Counted from the first letter of the stretch, positions 49,101-62,244 are shown. The stretch is 64,000 nucleotides of DNA from Hydractinia symbiolongicarpus (GCF_029227915.1 NC_079882.1:9236001-9300000), one strand, 5' to 3'. Made by a program: numbers and translations. Notes: generated by a model from the letters alone, not told the origin.

Positions 49101-52100
49101 TTAGAATTAAACATTTAAATGTAAATGTATACAGAAAATTTAAAAAAATAACTATTAATTCCCTACAATGAATATTTTTTCACAATTTCACAGAATTTAA
49201 TATTTTTAAGAATGAATTCACTGTATTTCCATACCTTTTGTATGTCTTCTTTCATTGTCACCCTTTACTTTTCCTTTGCCAATTTTTGGGTGAAATGCAT
49301 ATGGATTGCGTTCTAAACAAGCCTAAATATACGGTTAAAAATTATGCAAAAATGCTTAGTTTGATTTATCAAAAATTTGGTAACTTTAGTGATTTTTGGT
49401 AGTTTTAGCAAAAAACAATGAAAACTCTTTCTTGGGCCAACCTGGGGACAGTGGCAAAGCATCGACTAGTACAGGCTAGAAGACGCACTTGCACAACCCC
49501 CTCCCCCTTTCTGGTGCAATGTCATAAGACATTGCACCACAAAGAATTGGAAGTTATGGTGGAGGAGGAGTTTCCAGTTCAATATGTTTCTTTAAATCCA
49601 TTTATAAAGTAACGGTATCAGCCCTTTTACCACTAAATTCTTAAAGAAATAAAAATAAAGGCTAAAATAGATCAAGGACAAATTATATCACCTTAATTGC
49701 TTTTTTTCTTTCATTTTCATGATTGATGTTGTTAAAACAGAGTCGACAGTTGCAGTTGCTGCAAAATTCACCATTTGCAAAACATTCACAATACCTGAAC
49801 ACAAAATAAATTTAAATTAGGTGCAAGTTAAACATACAATTGTTAAGAAGCAGCTCACTGTTCTTTAAAAAATGAATTTTTTTCATATTGTATTTTGCCG
49901 GAATATCATAAACGTGTTAAGAAATGTAAAAAAATTATCATAGCAATATAGATAAAAATAACAAAGAATTTAAATTATAATAGGAAATAGGTTATGTTTT
50001 ATCGCTGCATGTGTTACTTATGTATAGAAATTAAGTTCTTAACAAAGTCTAAATAAATAGAGGAACCATTTAATTGTAACATAGCAATTTCACATACACT
50101 AAAAATAAAATAACCTACAGTTTAAGACACTGTGATTTTGTGCAATTGCAAGGTTTTTTAACTGGCTTAGAGTCAGTGACTGACCTAAAATATATAAGTT
50201 CATTTTTGCTGTAACATAATAAAAAAAAAGAGTAAAACTTTGCATTGGTGAAGAAAATTAATACTTACCCAACCGTTGTTGCTTTACCAGCAGATTTCGA
50301 AATTGTTGAAGCTGGTGGAGTATCATGTTTTTGTTGTATCTGAAAGCAATTATAACCTTATAATTTTAAACATTAGGCACATGCTTATAGACATAAGCAT
50401 ACTGCTCCTAAATTTTATTTCAATACATGCAAAAAACGCAACTAACAGCTATCGTAATCTAAGATGAACGACATTGTAAAAAGATAAATGTGTTACTAGT
50501 TTAAACACATAAGTTCGTGAAATTTACACAAATTTCTCTAGTTTTTTTTCAAAAAATAATGCCAAAAAGTTGAAATTATCTTGCTTTGGCCATTCCATTG
50601 TGAGAATTGTTACTTGTAGGAAAATTTTTATTCTTAAACTGATTATATTGCAATCTTACCCAAAAACAAACTAAATCATTTCAAAGCATGTATTCAGTGT
50701 GATCACTTTTAACATTAACAGGACTACAAATTCATACCTTCTGAGTAATACTTACACTAATCTTATATTGTTAATACGTTAATTAACCGTTACGTCAATA
50801 CATATTATACACAAAAGCTTTTATGTCATGTTTAAATGTAATCACGATAGAAATACTGACCATAGTAGGGTTATTTTGTTGTGAGTTTAATTGAACAATT
50901 TTTTGAGGAACTGATTGGATGATATACTGTTGCTGATTGGAAGATTGAACCGGTATTAGAATCTTTTGATTGCTGCTATTCAGTGACATGTTGTTGACAC
51001 CTGCTGACGAGGTTGATGCTGTTGATCTTGGTGCAATCTAAAATATATTAGGATCAACAAATTTAATCAGTGCTTCATCCATGAGAAAAAATAAATTAGT
51101 TTAATATTTTTTTTAATTCGCATGTCTAAATAACTTAACCAACAAAAACATTAGGAGTTAATAAAAATGCATGTTTTTGAATTGAGTTAAATTTTAGATT
51201 TTCTATTTCATTCATTGCATTAGATCTAATTTTTGCAATACTGCTTTAAGGATTCTATTTTAGAAAATTTCACCTTATCAGTCCAAAAAGAACTAGAACA
51301 TGAGCTAATTTAACCTATTCTTAGAAAAGGGAAACCAACATTGATGCCTGACATATTTAATGTATTAATGTTGGCATTCATCTGCAGGAGCTGCTCTTTT
51401 AGCAGGACAAAAAGCTCACTCTAAATCAGGAGTGGATGGCCATAAACATACTGCAGTAGAATTATATGATAAGGCCAATTTTCGAAAGGTTCAGCTGGGA
51501 AGTTTGACTTTGATTGCACAACTTACTGATCAAACAATAATTACGGTTAGCCATGCTTAAAATTCATGTTCGTATTTACGATTTTAATATTAACCCTTTC
51601 CGCCCCAGGCATTTTTTAACACATTATGTCCCTGATCCCAGGCGTTTTTAGCAAAAAAACACATTTTTCGTAACTTTTATAATATTAGTCTAAAATAAAC
51701 CTTAACAACTAATTTAAAGCATATACTATGTTTAAAATGCATGTAAGGTATTTCTCTTTTTTTAAAAAATGGTCATAAAGCATTATCTAAGTCCCGGTTT
51801 GACTCCGGTAATAGACAATTCAGTAAGAATTGTAAGTATATAAAAGGAAAGTTGGCAATCCGTCTATTAGCCATGCTTAGATTGTGCTTATTGGACCACA
51901 ACCTATGCTTAGTTAGTGCTTTAGACCAGCAAATAATAGGAATGTAAGAGGAACTTCTTATCAAATATGTAAAACATAATTTTGAGATATATAAATCATA
52001 ATGTATATACTAAAACGTTATCGGTTTCTCAGTTCTCTATTCGGACATCATTTGAATATATTTACCAATGAAATCTTTATAATTATGATAAAGCATAAAA

Positions 52101-55100
52101 CAAGGTTCCACACAGAGTGGAGTAAAGCATTTGTCACACTCATAACATACACATTCATAACATAACATACACATTCTTCCCCACCATCAGAAAATCCCAA
52201 AAAATCTTCGTCTTCACTATCACTCTGGCCAAATAATCTGTCAATTGGATCATCACTTGCTACTACATCCTCATCACTATCCTCTTCAAGGTTTAGTTCA
52301 TTAATAGAGAGGCCAAATAATGCATTACTGCTGCTAAAAGGCGAAGATCCAGAGCCACAGCATGCGCTAAATCCAGTCGCCATCTTTGTTTTAATTTTGA
52401 AATGCAAATCTGCATAACTTACGGTAGCCGAATTTAAAAAATGTCAGATCGGGCGCAAATGAGAGATAAATTATTCTAGTGTTAAAAAAAGTCGATCTTG
52501 TTAGTTTTAAAGATACCGGTTGGCCGTGAGGGCCGTTTAAAGTGGTCCTAGTAAAATCCCGGACAGGTCTAGGATCGGTATTATTTTAGCGTAGCAATAT
52601 CCCGGACTAGTCCGGGAACGGGACGGGAAGGGTTAATATCCTTTTCACTATTTAAAAGGAAAAACGTTGAAGCACATACCAAAAGATTTTACCCCTTTTA
52701 TCAACTTCCCCCTGTTCAAAATAAAACGTAGGGGGGGGAATCTTTTTACTGCTTTAGCATCAAATCAATTCAACACCACTGGTTTTGGCTACCCTATGGA
52801 ACTTGTATACAAGCAGTTTCCCAAATACGCACCTGCTTGTGAAAGTCTTTTACAAAGCTTCTTTATCTCTGACAGGAAGGGTCCAGCACAATTAACTTAC
52901 AATCAAACAATATTGTAAGTGGTAAATGTGTTAGAGATCCCATCCAAAAAGGTGGAGTTTATGGATTTAGATGTTCAGAGCATGTTAAGAAAATGGTAAG
53001 TAATTACTTCAAGAAACAGTTCCACAAGTTTCTATGCATTTCAATCTTTTCAAACATTTCAATCTCTTAAAAGCTTGGTGGATTTTCACAAAACTGAAAA
53101 TTCCAAATCTATACTGAGACATTTGAAGACCAGGACCATAATTTATTTAGACATGTTACTGATGGTCAAAACATCAAGAGATATTGATAGCCAGAGACAA
53201 AATAATTTATTCTACTATAAAACCTATGTTTTCTAATAAGCAAGAACAAGTCTGTCTGGAGTTTCTAGGAGTGACAATAAACTTTCAGATAATGACCATA
53301 AAGTTGAGAAAATGAAAAACGAAAGTGTCAGGTTTCTACAACCGCAAGAGAAAGAGGACTAATAACAAACACAATTTAGAAGCTGAAATCAAACTTTTCA
53401 ATCTAGCATAAAAAAAGCTTTTATTTACAAGATAAATTCAGATGTCTTAAAAGGGGCTGAGAGCTTTTTACCAAGGGCAGATGAAAAAGAAAAAGTGTCT
53501 CAAATAAAAAGGACTGAGGGGCTTTTTTGCCAAGAGCAGAAGACTGGGAGGGAGTCCTTGGAATCAACAGGCAAGAGGTCTAGAGCTAAAAGCAGTTTAT
53601 CTTCCCCTAAGAACATTCACATTTTCACAGAAAAAAAGGAGTAGCAATCCATGTGGAATTGGACAACATAACAGTCCATGGCAGGCCTTTTACAAATCTA
53701 AACAAGTATTTTATCTTCTTGTTGTGTTGCTTATAAAAAAAACATGTAGCCCTATATCCATACAAAGTCTGAAAATGAGTTGCCAAATTTTTTATACTGA
53801 AATGCTATAAATTATTCTTTCCAGGAGCTAAAATTTTAGACGTTTTGCACATATTTTTTAAACACCTTTTCCTTAATTCAAAACTAGTATGTTTGATCTG
53901 CAAGCAATGCTTTCCAATTTTATTATTTGTTCTGTACAAAAGCAATTTTTCTTTACTTTGACTTCTCTCTAGATTAGGTCAATGGTTTTAGTATATTTTT
54001 GTCACCAGTTTTTTGGGGACAAAATTTGGATATAAAAAATAAAAAAAATTATAAACTTTTACGCCATGTTGCTTTTGTGATAGTTAAAGATGTTTTTATA
54101 ACAAAAAACATTGTTTTAGTTCTCCTTTAAGAAAAACAGGAAATTAAAACAATTAAAATTATGAAATACTGATGAAAAGAGAATTAATGAATTTAGAGTA
54201 AGCTTGAAAAAAATGAGAAGGAAGATATTCAATATTTGCCGGTTTGCAAGTAAAGCATTTTGGTTTTCACATTTTATCAATCCCTCCATCACTTTTTACA
54301 ACTCTCAATAAACCACATACATCATCACAATGTTCTTTTTTTATTTTGCAATAAATTATTTCATACTTGAACAAGATTTTTATCTTTCCAATCAGATCTT
54401 TTTATTGTGTTTAATTTTTCAAAATAATTTTAAGATGAAATAAGACATTTAATTAACGTTTATTCCTTAGGATCTTGATCTTTCATAAATAGTGGCAGAG
54501 TATACGCGATTTTTAAGAATGCTGCCGAATACTTTTGATGAGCTCCTTAGTCTCATAGAAGTTGACATTGAGAAAAAACAACGCATTTACAAGACCTACT
54601 TCCTGCTAGATTCAAACTAGTCGCAACTTCAAAGTTTTTATCATGTGGTATACCTTGGAATACCTAATGGCTTCATGCCTTCCTGTTTCTGTTCTTACAG
54701 AACGAAGATTTAATAACCCACAAATTGGGCTGGCCTCTCCAAATCTCAATAAAAATTTTAAGTCACTTCTTGCGTCTTTATTCTCTTTATTCTTTACGCC
54801 TAAACCTATATCGCGTGCAACAAACATGTGTGCGATAACAATCGATTCGATTTAGAATAGAAAAAAATGTCATTGAAAAATTGAAAGTTGACCATGTTCA
54901 ACTTTTAATTTTAAGGATCATTGAAAATGATAGTGTAAAAATGACATTTTTCCTGTATACACTGTCATTTTTCAATGATAATTGGACATTATCATTGAAA
55001 AATCATAGCGTATTTCAGCCTTGAGATACTTGGTTGTAATAAGCAATCATCTTAACATTTTTATTGCAAAAAAAAAAAACAATTTTAAAGTCTAAAAAAT

Positions 55101-57520
55101 AAAATATTTTTTAACCTGCTGTTGCTGTATTCTTAATGTAGTGGATGGACCAGTCTGACCAATAACTCTTTTTGCACCCATTATCGATGATGCCGGATTA
55201 GTTAAAACAGATACATTGTTTGCCATAGTGATTGGAACAAACATTGAACTTTGATTTGAAACAGGCGTGGTCTTTGGAATAATGACCTGCTGTTTATTCA
55301 TGGTTTGATTACCACCAAGCATCATGATGGTACCTATTGGTGACAAGACATTATACACAATTGAAAGGGTTACTGTGACAATTAAAAAAACAACTTTTTT
55401 ATAACTACTAGCAAAAATAAAAAATTTTTACTTTTAGTTCTGTTTTTAACTTTAGTACAAGTTACTGAAGCGGTTTCCTAGAAAACCACTATATTTTTAA
55501 CAATTTTTATGCTCTTACTAGAAGATCTTGATCATGGTATTTTTGCAGCAAAGTGCACATGGCAAGCTAATCTTCGGCAGCTAAATGTAGGGGGGGAGGG
55601 TCATTGATAGCACACCTAAACTGTTTTGTAAGTGTGTAAATGTGTGCATGTTATCAGAAGTGTGAAATATTTTGTACATATTTTACAAAACACAATATTT
55701 CACAACAACAAGTAAATGGTTTTAATGGGCAGTGTGTTTGTCAATCAGCATGTAGGAAAAAGTACAGTGTTTTGTTAGCATTTTTGATTCTTCAGCAAAT
55801 AGTTTTCAAAACCAACAAGAACATTTGGGATTTTAAAATAATATTCTACAGATTGTAAATCTTGAAACAGATAGAATAAAAGCCAACGTTTTTCCTCTAA
55901 TAAACATAATGGTGTTTAAAGTTTAAATTTTTGATGCAGTGTTCATTTGGGAGGTATTTTAAAAAAAGAGATATGAGTGAAAATTAAGAGAAGAAAGTTA
56001 GGTAAAAACAAAACACGAACATAAAATTTTAAAGTATTGACTTATTAAAACAACAAAAAATAAAGGCATTTGGCAATGCTGCCGTAACTCCCTTCCTACT
56101 TTACATTCACAGCACCAAAAACAAATGCTGTAATGACTTTCTAATTTTTTCCAATGAACGAGATGACCAATTAAATCAACCAATTACATTTTCTTGTTGT
56201 TGTAATGTTTAGAAATGACATTATTTAATCTGTTAAGAATTATCATCATACCTCCATCCAGAGATGGCAACTTTTTTGTTGCTGCCTTACATTCTCACGA
56301 TTGCAAAAATTTAATTAAAATTGTGGTCGGCATAATTCTTGGATTTTCATGGCTGATTAAAGTGTTGTTTATCAAAGAAAATACAGTGTACTCCTTTCTT
56401 AATATTTTGCAGCTTTGGGGTTGTAAGAAACAAAATATAGATACCTGGAAAACCTTTTGAGCTGATTTCTTCATTTTTATTGTGACTATGCTTGAATACT
56501 AATTGCTGATTTTGTAATTGTGGTGCATGTTGGGCCACGAATTGAGTTAAGGATTGTTGTTGTTGCAAAGAAAGTTGCTGTTGTGGATTTATTGCTGCTA
56601 AAACTGTTGGCAATGTATTAGCAGTGCTATGATTTACAACTGGTGCATTTGTAGGATTTTTTACTAAATGTGAAATAGTCAATAATGAAGTGGCAGAAAG
56701 AGAAGCAATTTGTCTTAAAAAGGAGTTACTTACCTGCTTGTAAAGCTTGGAATATACTTGAAGATGTTACTGGGGTGGCGATTGCTCCTGTTTGTTTCCT
56801 CACTGGGGAAGCTGGGAAAAATGCTGCAGCAGAAACATTTTGAGTAATTGTGTCTTGTTGAACGTTTTGTGATAGAAGGCTGTTTATGTTTACTGTTGGT
56901 GTAGCTTGACCAACAGAAACTGTTCCCACTAAAGACGATGCTGAAGATTGTGGTGATATTAATATTTGTTGTCCATTCAAACTGCCATGAACTTGAATAG
57001 GTGTAACATTTGCTTTTTTCTTTGGACTTATATTTGCATCTGCTTGCTCTGATTGCATTTTGTTATTTACTTGGTTTGATTGTTGGAGAAGTTGTATTGA
57101 AAGATGTGGTTGACTAATGTTTTGCAATTGCACTTGATTATTAAAAAAATTAGCTGGCACAGAGACAAAGTTTTGTTGCACATTTTGTACGGACTGAGTA
57201 TTGTTCGATTGATTGGACAGTGGTTGCAGACAAATGAAATTAGAACCTTGTTGCATGTTTGGAAGTTGAAATTGAACATATTGCTGACTTGCATTGTTTT
57301 GTTGAGGATTAATTTGTGGTTGAATGGTAATGTATGGACTTGCAGCACGAGGCACATTAACTACTTTTGAATAAGAATTAGCATCAATTGAAATAAATCT
57401 TGGCTGCACATTGTTGTTAGGAACATGAAGTATACGAGTGTTAATTGAGCCAACTGAGGTAGATGTGTTGGTGGCACCAATCACGGTGGAGGAGCTAACA
57501 GCACTTTGTGGATTATGCAT
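46191..57520 (-). CDS. LIN54: LIN54-like CXC-domain DNA-binding subunit of DREAM/MuvB (5' end uncertain)
   Basis: Exons (5' to 3'): about 57520-56734, 56663-56445, 55333-55116, 51037-50861, 50339-50269, 50184-50119, 49794-49692, 49322-49235, 49064-49012, 48934-48835, 48075-47982, 47736-47655, 46988-46892, 46201-46191. Phases match at all junctions. The N-terminal half is a Gln/Asn/Ser-rich low-complexity region. Two CXC (CRC) motifs follow: [20 protein letters not shown] and [20 protein letters not shown], joined by [13 protein letters not shown]; each keeps the DNA-contacting Tyr (CLKxYC). Then [20 protein letters not shown], a helical C-terminal segment ([20 protein letters not shown]) and [17 protein letters not shown]. 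Role: binds CHR promoter elements in cell-cycle genes. Start: Met13 of the open frame (57520) is the first ATG; the frame upstream ends at a TGA, and an acceptor-like site lies near 57575, so an upstream coding exon is possible. Confidence 0.9.
46202..46891 (-). other. LIN54 last intron
   Basis: 690 bp separating an 11-bp terminal coding exon from the rest. AT-rich; nothing else recognised. Confidence 0.5.
46989..47654 (-). other. LIN54 intron, 666 bp
   Basis: AT-rich; no feature recognised. Confidence 0.5.
48076..48834 (-). other. LIN54 intron, 759 bp
   Basis: AT-rich; short minus-strand ORFs at its edges are read-through of exons. No other feature. Confidence 0.5.
50340..50860 (-). other. 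LIN54 intron, 521 bp
   Basis: No feature recognised. Confidence 0.5.
51370..51560 (+). pseudogene. Unidentified coding-like fragment
   Basis: One frame stays open for about 60 codons with balanced composition: [57 protein letters not shown], then a stop. No Met start and no recognised family; probably a transposon-encoded protein remnant. Confidence 0.35.
51594..52632 (-). mobile_element. Internally deleted piggyBac element
   Basis: Flanked by TTAA on both sides (51590-51593 and 52633-52636) with inverted termini ccctttccgcccc and cccttcccgtccc. Minus strand: an acidic N-terminal region ([20 protein letters not shown], start Met at 52383), then directly, in a shifted frame, a C-terminal cysteine-rich zinc-finger segment [20 protein letters not shown] (about 52150-52030). 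The catalytic DDD core between these parts is missing, so the element is non-autonomous. Confidence 0.8.
52667..52985 (+). pseudogene. Unidentified coding-like fragment beside the piggyBac element
   Basis: [40 protein letters not shown] and [19 protein letters not shown], then a one-base frame change, then [20 protein letters not shown] and EHVKKM before a donor-like gtaagt. Amino-acid composition is protein-like. No family recognised. Confidence 0.35.
54490..54605 (+). pseudogene. PIF/Harbinger transposase fragment
   Basis: Reads [20 protein letters not shown] followed by [12 protein letters not shown], which follows the FR(M)xxxxFDELL pattern near the N-terminus of Harbinger/HARBI1-type nucleases. 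The open frame ends soon after. An adjoining segment (54612-54827) is open on both strands and unidentified. Confidence 0.5.
54868..55010. repeat. Short inverted repeats around tttttcaatgat/atcattgaaaaa
   Basis: The motif tcattgaaaaat and its reverse complement atttttcaatga occur several times within 150 bp in opposing orientation, capable of forming nested hairpins. Possibly ends of a small MITE. Confidence 0.5.
55334..56444 (-). other. LIN54 intron, 1.1 kb
   Basis: No repeat or gene recognised; plus-strand ORFs (55640-55858, 56215-56460) have no domain and partly overlap exon sequence. Confidence 0.5.
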
Positions 57521-57556
57521 TTGATTTGCTGCAACCCTTTCATTGACATCCAACAC

Positions 57557-60500
57557 TCACCAATGTTAACTATGGTAAGTCGAAAAAGAGATAAATTAAA
57601 TAATGCACTGACCTTAAAATATAAGGTCAAAGTGTATGGAATATGAAAAGTTTACTTCAGAAAAAATAACAACATTGCATTTATGCAGGACGTAATAGGC
57701 AAACACTTGCCCAAGCTCAAAACTTAATGGTCAATTTTAAATGCACTTTCTCATACCACCTACACAAGTATGAGAAAGTACAATAAAAATAAACACACTG
57801 CTAAGCATACCTGGAAGCTCAGAAATTTAACTGCTTACTTCGTGTTTATGCCAAAAGTAATTTTTGCAAAAGGACACAATGTAAGATCCAATGTGAATAT
57901 CAAAATAAAAAGAAATCTTGCAAATCAACTTCATTATTAAGAAATTAGCAACAAATTAAAAAAGAGGTTTGGTGGCTGCACATTGATTACGCATTAGAAT
58001 TCACAAAAAACAAAAACAAAAATTCTTTAACTTTTTTCGATAAATAGAGACCTCAGGAAATGTAAGCATACCAACATGCATAATATTAGGCTAACTTGCA
58101 ATATTCTATTGGGAATACGCTAAAATTACCCCTATGCTTATAAAAAAGAGTGTATACCCATACCATACCCATACTCAATACTGAAAACTTTTTCTCATTA
58201 GCACTTTTTATACTAAGTATGCATCGATTGTCACATTCAAATGCTTTTAGATTATTTTCCATAGATGTTACTTTTCAGTTAAAAATTTCTATATTTTGTC
58301 AAGGAAACTGTATTCAAATTTCATTAATGCAAGGATATCACAAGGGTGAAACATGGCACTTATTTACTTGCCCCAGGTATCTTAATTGTTGGGTGATGGT
58401 TCTATAACTTTGGCCATTTTTAACATTCGCAAGAGAGTCAAATAAGAGAAGATTTGAAGACTATTGATGAGAATTTTTAATCGTTACAGCATAAATATAT
58501 ATTTTCATAAAAAAACTTGATAATATTTTAAATTTTTTTTTTTCAAAATTGAGGATATTTGAAGGTGATTTTAAGAGTGAAAAAATAAAATTTTTCTGTA
58601 ACCTTGTTTGATTTTCATGCTTTTTTAAAAATAAAAACATGCAGGAAGTAGTAAACTTAAAATTGAGATTTGAGAAAGTTGTTAGAAGATTTACATATTT
58701 AAAAGTTTTGAGGATACTCTTCAACATTTTGCCAAAAAGTTAGATCAGGTTTCTCCTGTTTTTTATTGCAAAATATGTCATTAAATCACACACTGAAGGA
58801 CATCATGGTAAGATTTTTTTTAACTTGTTATTGACCATTTCTCAGGTCTGATTTGTGATTAAGGCCAAAATGGTAAAAATAAACCGTTTTTTAGAAACAG
58901 CATACTAAAAATGATGGTGACTTAAAAATATATTTTACCCAGGGATACCAGTAAAACTACCACACACCAGCACCCTATTTTTGCTATATTCTAGGTTAAA
59001 AAAAAAATTAGCCAACTTTTTTTAACAAAATTACCACTAAAATACAGCTTCCTTTAGAAAAACAAGAATATATTCTAACAGTAGAGGCATTTGATCTAGG
59101 GTTGTTGAACTTTACTTCTTCTTAAGTTTTAGCATTGTCATTATTGGTCACACAAAATCAGACTAAATTTTTTTTTAACATGAACAAAATAAAAAAAGAA
59201 GGCCAACAAACTGAATTTTACGTTACCTCCCACTACAATGAAGTTATCAAGAATACAAATTTTTAGGTTCCATTCATAGGACCAAAATAACTCTTGCCTT
59301 ACCCACAAAACTAGCTAGCTATTCTCGGATTCGTGTTAACATGCTTGAAATTTTCTGATCATTTTTAACAAAAATAAGCAACATATGTTGGTTTAAATTT
59401 AGCACCAATATTTATGGAAACATGCAAATTTTCAAGTTTATACACTAAGTACAACTGCCTCTATTAGTAGCCAAACTTTTGATGTTTTATGAAGAAATGA
59501 CCACACAAATTAACTGCAGTTAGATATTATGGTCAAACTCTTATTTTAAAACTTCTAATAATCTTTTGGTATTCTAAATTTCTTATGCTATATAATTTTG
59601 TTGATAAATCCAAATATGTCACTCATTTTCCTCAAAAGTTTCTTGTTTTCTTTTCTAAAATTTGAGAATGTTAACCCGGATCCGAGAATACTGTTAAAAA
59701 AATTGCAAACCTGTAAATAGCTAAATACTGACATCCCAGGCAACATATATAATCCTTAGACACTAAGGCCTACACAAAGTGATTTTTTAGGTTGAATGCA
59801 CTTATTCTTTTCAGTCTCGAATGTTGTGTTCTTCAGAAAAAGTTAAAAATAGCTTTTTCAAATAGATGTCAAAATTGTTTTACTGTCAAAAGATACATGT
59901 ATAAGTAAAAACGGAGGAAACTGCTTGAAAATTTGCTTTTTAGTAATCCTAGAATCACATTAATTTTTTTCCTGATCCATACCATATGAAGGATTTCAGG
60001 CTGAGTACGTTTTGTAAACTAGTTATGTCTTTATAAAAATAAGCATACTGACTAGGCAAAATTTATCCATTGTGCCGTACAGTTACTTTGTCCTCTGTGA
60101 AAAAGTTTGTTTCTGAAAACTTTTGGTTGACTAAGGGTGGAGAAGTTGTGCAGACCTTTCTAACAGTTCTCAACACCACTGTCTGAGTTTAGGATGGAGA
60201 GCAGCTATGCTACAAAAGTTTCAAAATCAGTAGCCTAATACAATATTAGCTTTTAAACTTTCTGAACAATCATGTTGACGGAAATGGTAATAAATTTTTT
60301 TGTGTGATCTACCTAGCTAGCCAGCACCAAGCAAGCTTGTAGGAAAAACTGAAATAGCTGGCCATGTACGAGTATATATTGTATATATGATGTGTTATTA
60401 AATAGGTATTAAGGTTAATGCTACAAAAAGCTTAAAAATCTGGCTAAAATCCCTAATATATATAAAACATGTTTTCTTTGCCACATCCAAAACAAATTAA

Positions 60501-61588
60501 AATCTTCGTACGGAGGAATGGGGCTCGTAGGCAGCCTCGTTTAAAATCACGCGCTTCAAAGAATGGTAGGTGAAATAAATGCATTACAGGGGGTTAATGA
60601 GTTAATTATTAAGGTTTAATAACAATGTAACTTTTTGAATAAACTTTTTTATTACACTTTTCATAACAGTTTTAAAATATATATATAGATTTAATTTTTA
60701 ATTAAAATTATTTTCCAATCCTTTTAATAATGACATCAAAATTCTATGCTCGGTTCACCCGACTGGAATTTCTTCTTTATTTAATTGTTTTTATAGCATT
60801 ACGTCCAAATCTCGTGAACTTGCTTAAAGTATAATTTACGACAATCGGACGAGATTAGTGTCGGAAATATGAAATTCAAGCGGGAAATGTGTTTTTTAGC
60901 CATACTTTAATGGTACATTTTTTATAAAAATCTTTGTTAGGGCCTGGCATTCCAACCCTCTGTAATTAAAGTACAGGTCGATGACAGCTATAGCTGTTGA
61001 AACATAGCCTAGAATTAACACGCCTGTTCATGACATGATGATATCTATATTATTCAATAGATTTATTTTATAGTCAATCAAAAAATGTACATTCTTCATT
61101 GACTTACGAATACGAACATATGCATATACAAACGAACTTGTAACTTCCTTTTGACGAAGAAATACACACAACAACATTAGTTTAATTTAGCAGATCTTCT
61201 CAAAAAGTGGTGCAAAAGTGGTGCAACTCTTATTACAATACAAATTATGTAGCTAAATCAGAAACGATAAAATGGCAACTTCGTCCCAAGGGCGTCTTGC
61301 ATCTTTATGGAGGCAAGAGTGCATTTAACGAACTGTTAACTCAACAGTTTTGTTGCGAAAATCTTCGTATAGGGCACATTGTCCAGCGAGAACAAACTCG
61401 GGTATCTTCTTACAGGTTGTTTGTTTAGTGATCATCCTTTTTTAGACCCAAAAAAGTCTCTTGTAATCTCGATTATTCCGGTTTTAATTGTTTAGTGCTT
61501 ACTCAGTTTGATCTGTGTCACTAAGGCGTAAATTAATTCTGGAACATGCACAATAGAAATAGATTAATTATATCCATATGCAATAACA
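57557..61588. other. Region upstream of the LIN54 exons, no gene identified
   Basis: About 4 kb, AT-rich. May include the LIN54 promoter and a 5' exon; an AAG-GTCAGT donor-like site on the minus strand near 57612 is one candidate end of such an exon. No other coding or RNA gene was recognised. Confidence 0.5.
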
Positions 61589-62236
61589 ATGTTCTACCCA
61601 ATCTTAGGACGCTGCCCAATCTTTGCACATTGATTTGCCCAGTCTTGGACAGGACGTCACAAGTTTGGGCAAAAGACCCTGTTAGGCCAATCTTTAGACA
61701 CCTTTTAGATTTTAAAGCAGGGATGTGCCACATGAGCTCTGATGTTTGCAAGACCCATTTAGGCACATTATCATATTTGGGTACTGTTGAATTGACCAGG
61801 CCAGTTTTTGGACACAGTAGAGTAAAAATCGTAGCTAGCTAGGTAGTGGTAGAGCAGGTGTTACACATAGAGCATTTTTATACAGCTTGTCGTGGATGGA
61901 TGTTTAGCCTGCTAGCGAGTTGTAGCCAGCTAGCTAGCTAGCTAGCAAGCTAAATATGGTTGAGTAGTTTCAATTTTTTTAAACACATGTATAAAACATA
62001 GCATATATAAATTTTTGGCCTTTGATTTTCCAAGAAAAGTTTCAATTTAGAGTTCCTTTTAAGAGGTAGAATCTAAAAATTTTATTTTTCTGTTTGTTTT
62101 CCACAATTGTTCTAAGATTGGGCATGTACGTCCATAGATTGGGCAGTCCAGTCTTAAGACTGACCACTCATTCGTCACTGTCGGAAGATTGGCCTGGCCA
62201 GTCTTAAGACGGGGCGCGTTCCAAGATTGGGCAGAA
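61589..62236. mobile_element. 648-bp MITE with 8-bp target duplication
   Basis: Flanked by caataaca on both sides (61581-61588 and 62237-62244). Left end gttctacccaatcttaggac, right end (reverse complement) ttctgcccaatcttggaac. Many subterminal copies of cccaatctt/cccagtctt and ggccagtctt point in opposite directions in the two halves. An 8-bp duplication fits hAT-type mobilisation. No transposase ORF. Confidence 0.75.
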
Positions 62237-62244
62237 CAATAACA

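Larger units (their letters stand above)
51038..55115 (-). other. Large LIN54 intron filled with transposon debris
   Basis: 4.1 kb holding an unidentified coding-like fragment (51370-51560), a deleted piggyBac element (51594-52632), a second coding-like fragment (52667-52985), a PIF/Harbinger trace (54490-54605) and short inverted repeats (54868-55010). The segment 53000-54480 is AT-rich with only decayed ORF traces. Confidence 0.7.

Noticed and set aside
54612-54855. Overlapping 70-codon ORFs on both strands
   Set aside because: Open on both strands, lying beside a Harbinger trace; no domain and no splice context, so treated as transposon debris.
57067-57370. ORFs in other frames over the LIN54 Q/N-rich exon
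   Set aside because: Shadows of the low-complexity coding sequence (CAA/AAT-rich), no independent support.
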